Below are positions 37,877 to 39,241 of a stretch of 39,241 nt of DNA, in pieces; the first letter of the stretch is position 1; the number at the start of each line of letters is the position of its first letter. The translations under genes were made by a program, and so were the position numbers. Origin of the DNA: Pelagophyceae sp. CCMP2097 (taxonomy: Eukaryota; Sar; Pelagophyceae); the NCBI GenBank assembly GCA_026770575.1, contig MU657230.1, forward strand, positions 232,086 to 271,326, read 5' to 3'. The notes under the pieces are model-generated. The model saw only the letters and a program-made list of their open reading frames with translations. It made no database searches and had not been told where the DNA came from.

Positions 37877-37885
37877 TATAAATAT
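37877..37885 (+). promoter_or_regulatory. Candidate TATA box (TATAAATAT)
   Basis: It stands in GC-rich flanks, followed by CCTCACCTCACCTCACC and then ATGs at 37984 and 38117. It could drive the degraded gene at 38117. No transcript evidence is visible. Confidence 0.3.
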
Positions 37886-38116
37886 TCAACCCTCACCTCA
37901 CCTCACCAGGTAGGAATTCCTATGTTTCTCGGTCGCGATTTGAGAGTGTGAGCGCAATCGATCTCCCATAGTCCCGTCGCCTCATGTTGTGCGGAGCAGC
38001 CAACGCACTAGAGTGCATAATACGCACAGCTGCTCAGACAATCAAGACCGAGTCGTTGCTCGCTTCGCCGCGCGCGCGTCGAGGCCCATGGTGTAGCCCG
38101 CGGCTGGGGAATCATC

Positions 38117-38813
38117 ATGGGCGCCGTCGACGAGCCCCAGCGAGCCGCCAAGGCGCGATTCGCCGTCGAGCCAGCGCCGGTCTTCGCCCTGCTTCAGAGC
38201 GACGTGGCCACGCGCATCCTGCGGCTGGCGGCGAGGTTAGACGCGCTTCTCGTCACGAAGCAAGTCGCTCGGGGTGCGCGGGCGTTAGCCCCGGCCCTGC
38301 GCAGACTCGTCTGGAAGGACCGTATTCGAAAGGGCACTGCAATCCTCAAGGGCCACACCGGCTTCATCTTGGAGGACCGACTCGGATGGAAGGGCCGCAC
38401 GGTCTCTCTGCTCACGGTGCCGAGCGTGCCTGGGCCGCGGCGCCGCACGGCCGGCTCGACTTTTGGCCAGGCGCCTCTGCGGCGCGGGGCACCGTGGTTG
38501 GGTTCTTCTTCGTCCCCTCCGCTGTCGCGCGCGCCTTCGCTCTCTTCCACGTCGTCCACCGCCGCGGAGGGCTACATGATGCTGGACGAGTTTACTCGTT
38601 TGGTCCAGGCGTCGGCGTCCCCTGGTGAATTCAGCCGCGAGGTCATTGCACAGGTCTTCGAGCAGACCACGCGGGCCTCGACGTGCAGTGCCTGGACCTG
38701 ATTGTCCCCATGTTGTCCGACGGCGTCGTGGCGGACCCGGCGCTCGACGTCGTCGTGCCGCGCTTGGACCTGCCCTGCTGCGGCACAGGTATGCTGCTGA
38801 GATAGCGCGTGGA
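38117..38813 (+). pseudogene. Degraded or frameshifted gene with an EF-hand-like segment
   Basis: The ATG at 38117 (context atcATGG) opens MGAVDEPQRAAKARF, then an alpha-helical Ala/Leu/Arg stretch (DVATRILRLAARLDALLV, ALAPALRRLVWKD) and ILKGHTGFILED. A possible 54-bp intron (38417-38470, GTGCCG..GCCAG) is in frame and stop-free. Further on, coding character switches frame: VARAFALFHVV reads in one frame, EGYMMLDEFTRLVQ and FSREVIAQVFEQT in another, and LDVQCLDLIVPMLSDG in a third. Together they resemble a calcium-binding helix-loop-helix protein interrupted by at least two frame changes. The region ends at TAG 38811-38813, just before a 23-bp direct repeat. The candidate promoter at 37877 lies 240 bp upstream. 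Alternatives are a real gene with small missed introns, or assembly indels. Confidence 0.45.
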
Positions 38814-38892
38814 GCGGGACTTTCGGTGACATACTCTTCCTCAACACGTTCATCATGGCCGCGTTCTGAGATAGCGCGTGGAGCGGGACTCT
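38796..38892. repeat. 23-bp direct repeat GAGATAGCGCGTGGAGCGGGACT
   Basis: The two copies begin about 71 bp apart just downstream of the degraded gene's last stop codon. The sequence between encodes nothing recognisable. Confidence 0.8.
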
Positions 38893-39241
38893 CGTGCTGG
38901 ACACGTTTTCAAACCTTCTTCTTCAATTATGCACTCCAACGAGGCTGCTAAAACCAACAGGCGGGCCGGCGCGCCAGATCCCAAACAATGGCTTTTTTTC
39001 CGTGCCGCCGATGACAGCAGTACGGCTTGTGATGGGTCCGTTTGCACTGGATGGGCCTCGGTCCGGCGCTTGGTGAAACGACAGCGGACCTCTGAGGGCC
39101 ATGTCGCCTCGGTGCAGCAGTGACAAACCTGTTGTTTTCACAACAATTTTTCTTTTTTTTGTAAGTCTTGCAGAATATCTACTTTAGCTCGGAGGCAAAA
39201 GAGGAAAACACGGGGGAAAGGACCCAGGCCATGCCCTGGGC

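Overview
This window is GC-rich nuclear DNA from a eukaryote, most likely a unicellular alga or other protist. The evidence is spliceosomal genes with canonical GT..AG junctions, no operons or bacterial-type gene spacing, and protein-coding sequence that becomes continuous only after splicing. A stramenopile alga is a reasonable guess from the look of the EF-hand protein, but that is inference. A 10-N run at 22650-22659 marks a scaffold gap inside a satellite array.

Three multi-exon genes could be rebuilt by hand with every splice phase agreeing. (1) Minus strand, 1579-9568: a four-EF-hand calcium-binding protein in six exons, 5' end unresolved. (2) Plus strand, 16698-23783: a TMEM144-family membrane protein of 336 aa in six exons. 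(3) Minus strand, 27993-35241: an uncharacterised 334-aa protein with one membrane segment near each end, in five exons. A single-exon gene (152 aa) lies at 37026-37484. Partial, weaker or damaged genes are at 11345-11753 (-), 24537-24998 (+), 26678-27464 (+) and 38117-38813 (+).

Introns fall into two classes. Small ones are 41-96 bp and repeat-free. One is intermediate (306 bp). The others are 1.2-6.0 kb and are filled with short-period satellites (12-14 bp units, a different consensus in almost every block), a 50-60 bp GC-rich block, and a roughly 110-200 bp 'AACCCG' element. These arrays lack stop codons in most frames, so nearly all long open frames in them are spurious. The AACCCG element has eight copies, all in long introns, and seven lie in the sense orientation of their host gene. 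A larger composite unit recurs in introns of all three genes, in the same transcriptional orientation and close upstream of a 3' splice site.

Layout: 1-1560, downstream flank of the EF-hand gene; 1579-9568, EF-hand gene; 9640-11340, duplicated tRNA-like region and GGACCGTC repeats; 11345-11753, possible small gene; 11760-16690, more AT-rich intergenic DNA with a hairpin, an inverted TATA pair and a 957-bp terminal-inverted-repeat element; 16698-23783, TMEM144 gene; 23784-27992, repeats and weaker exons; 27993-35241, 334-aa gene; 35242-39241, intergenic repeats, one intronless gene and a degraded gene. The genes show no obvious shared pathway; what links them is the repeat content of their introns.
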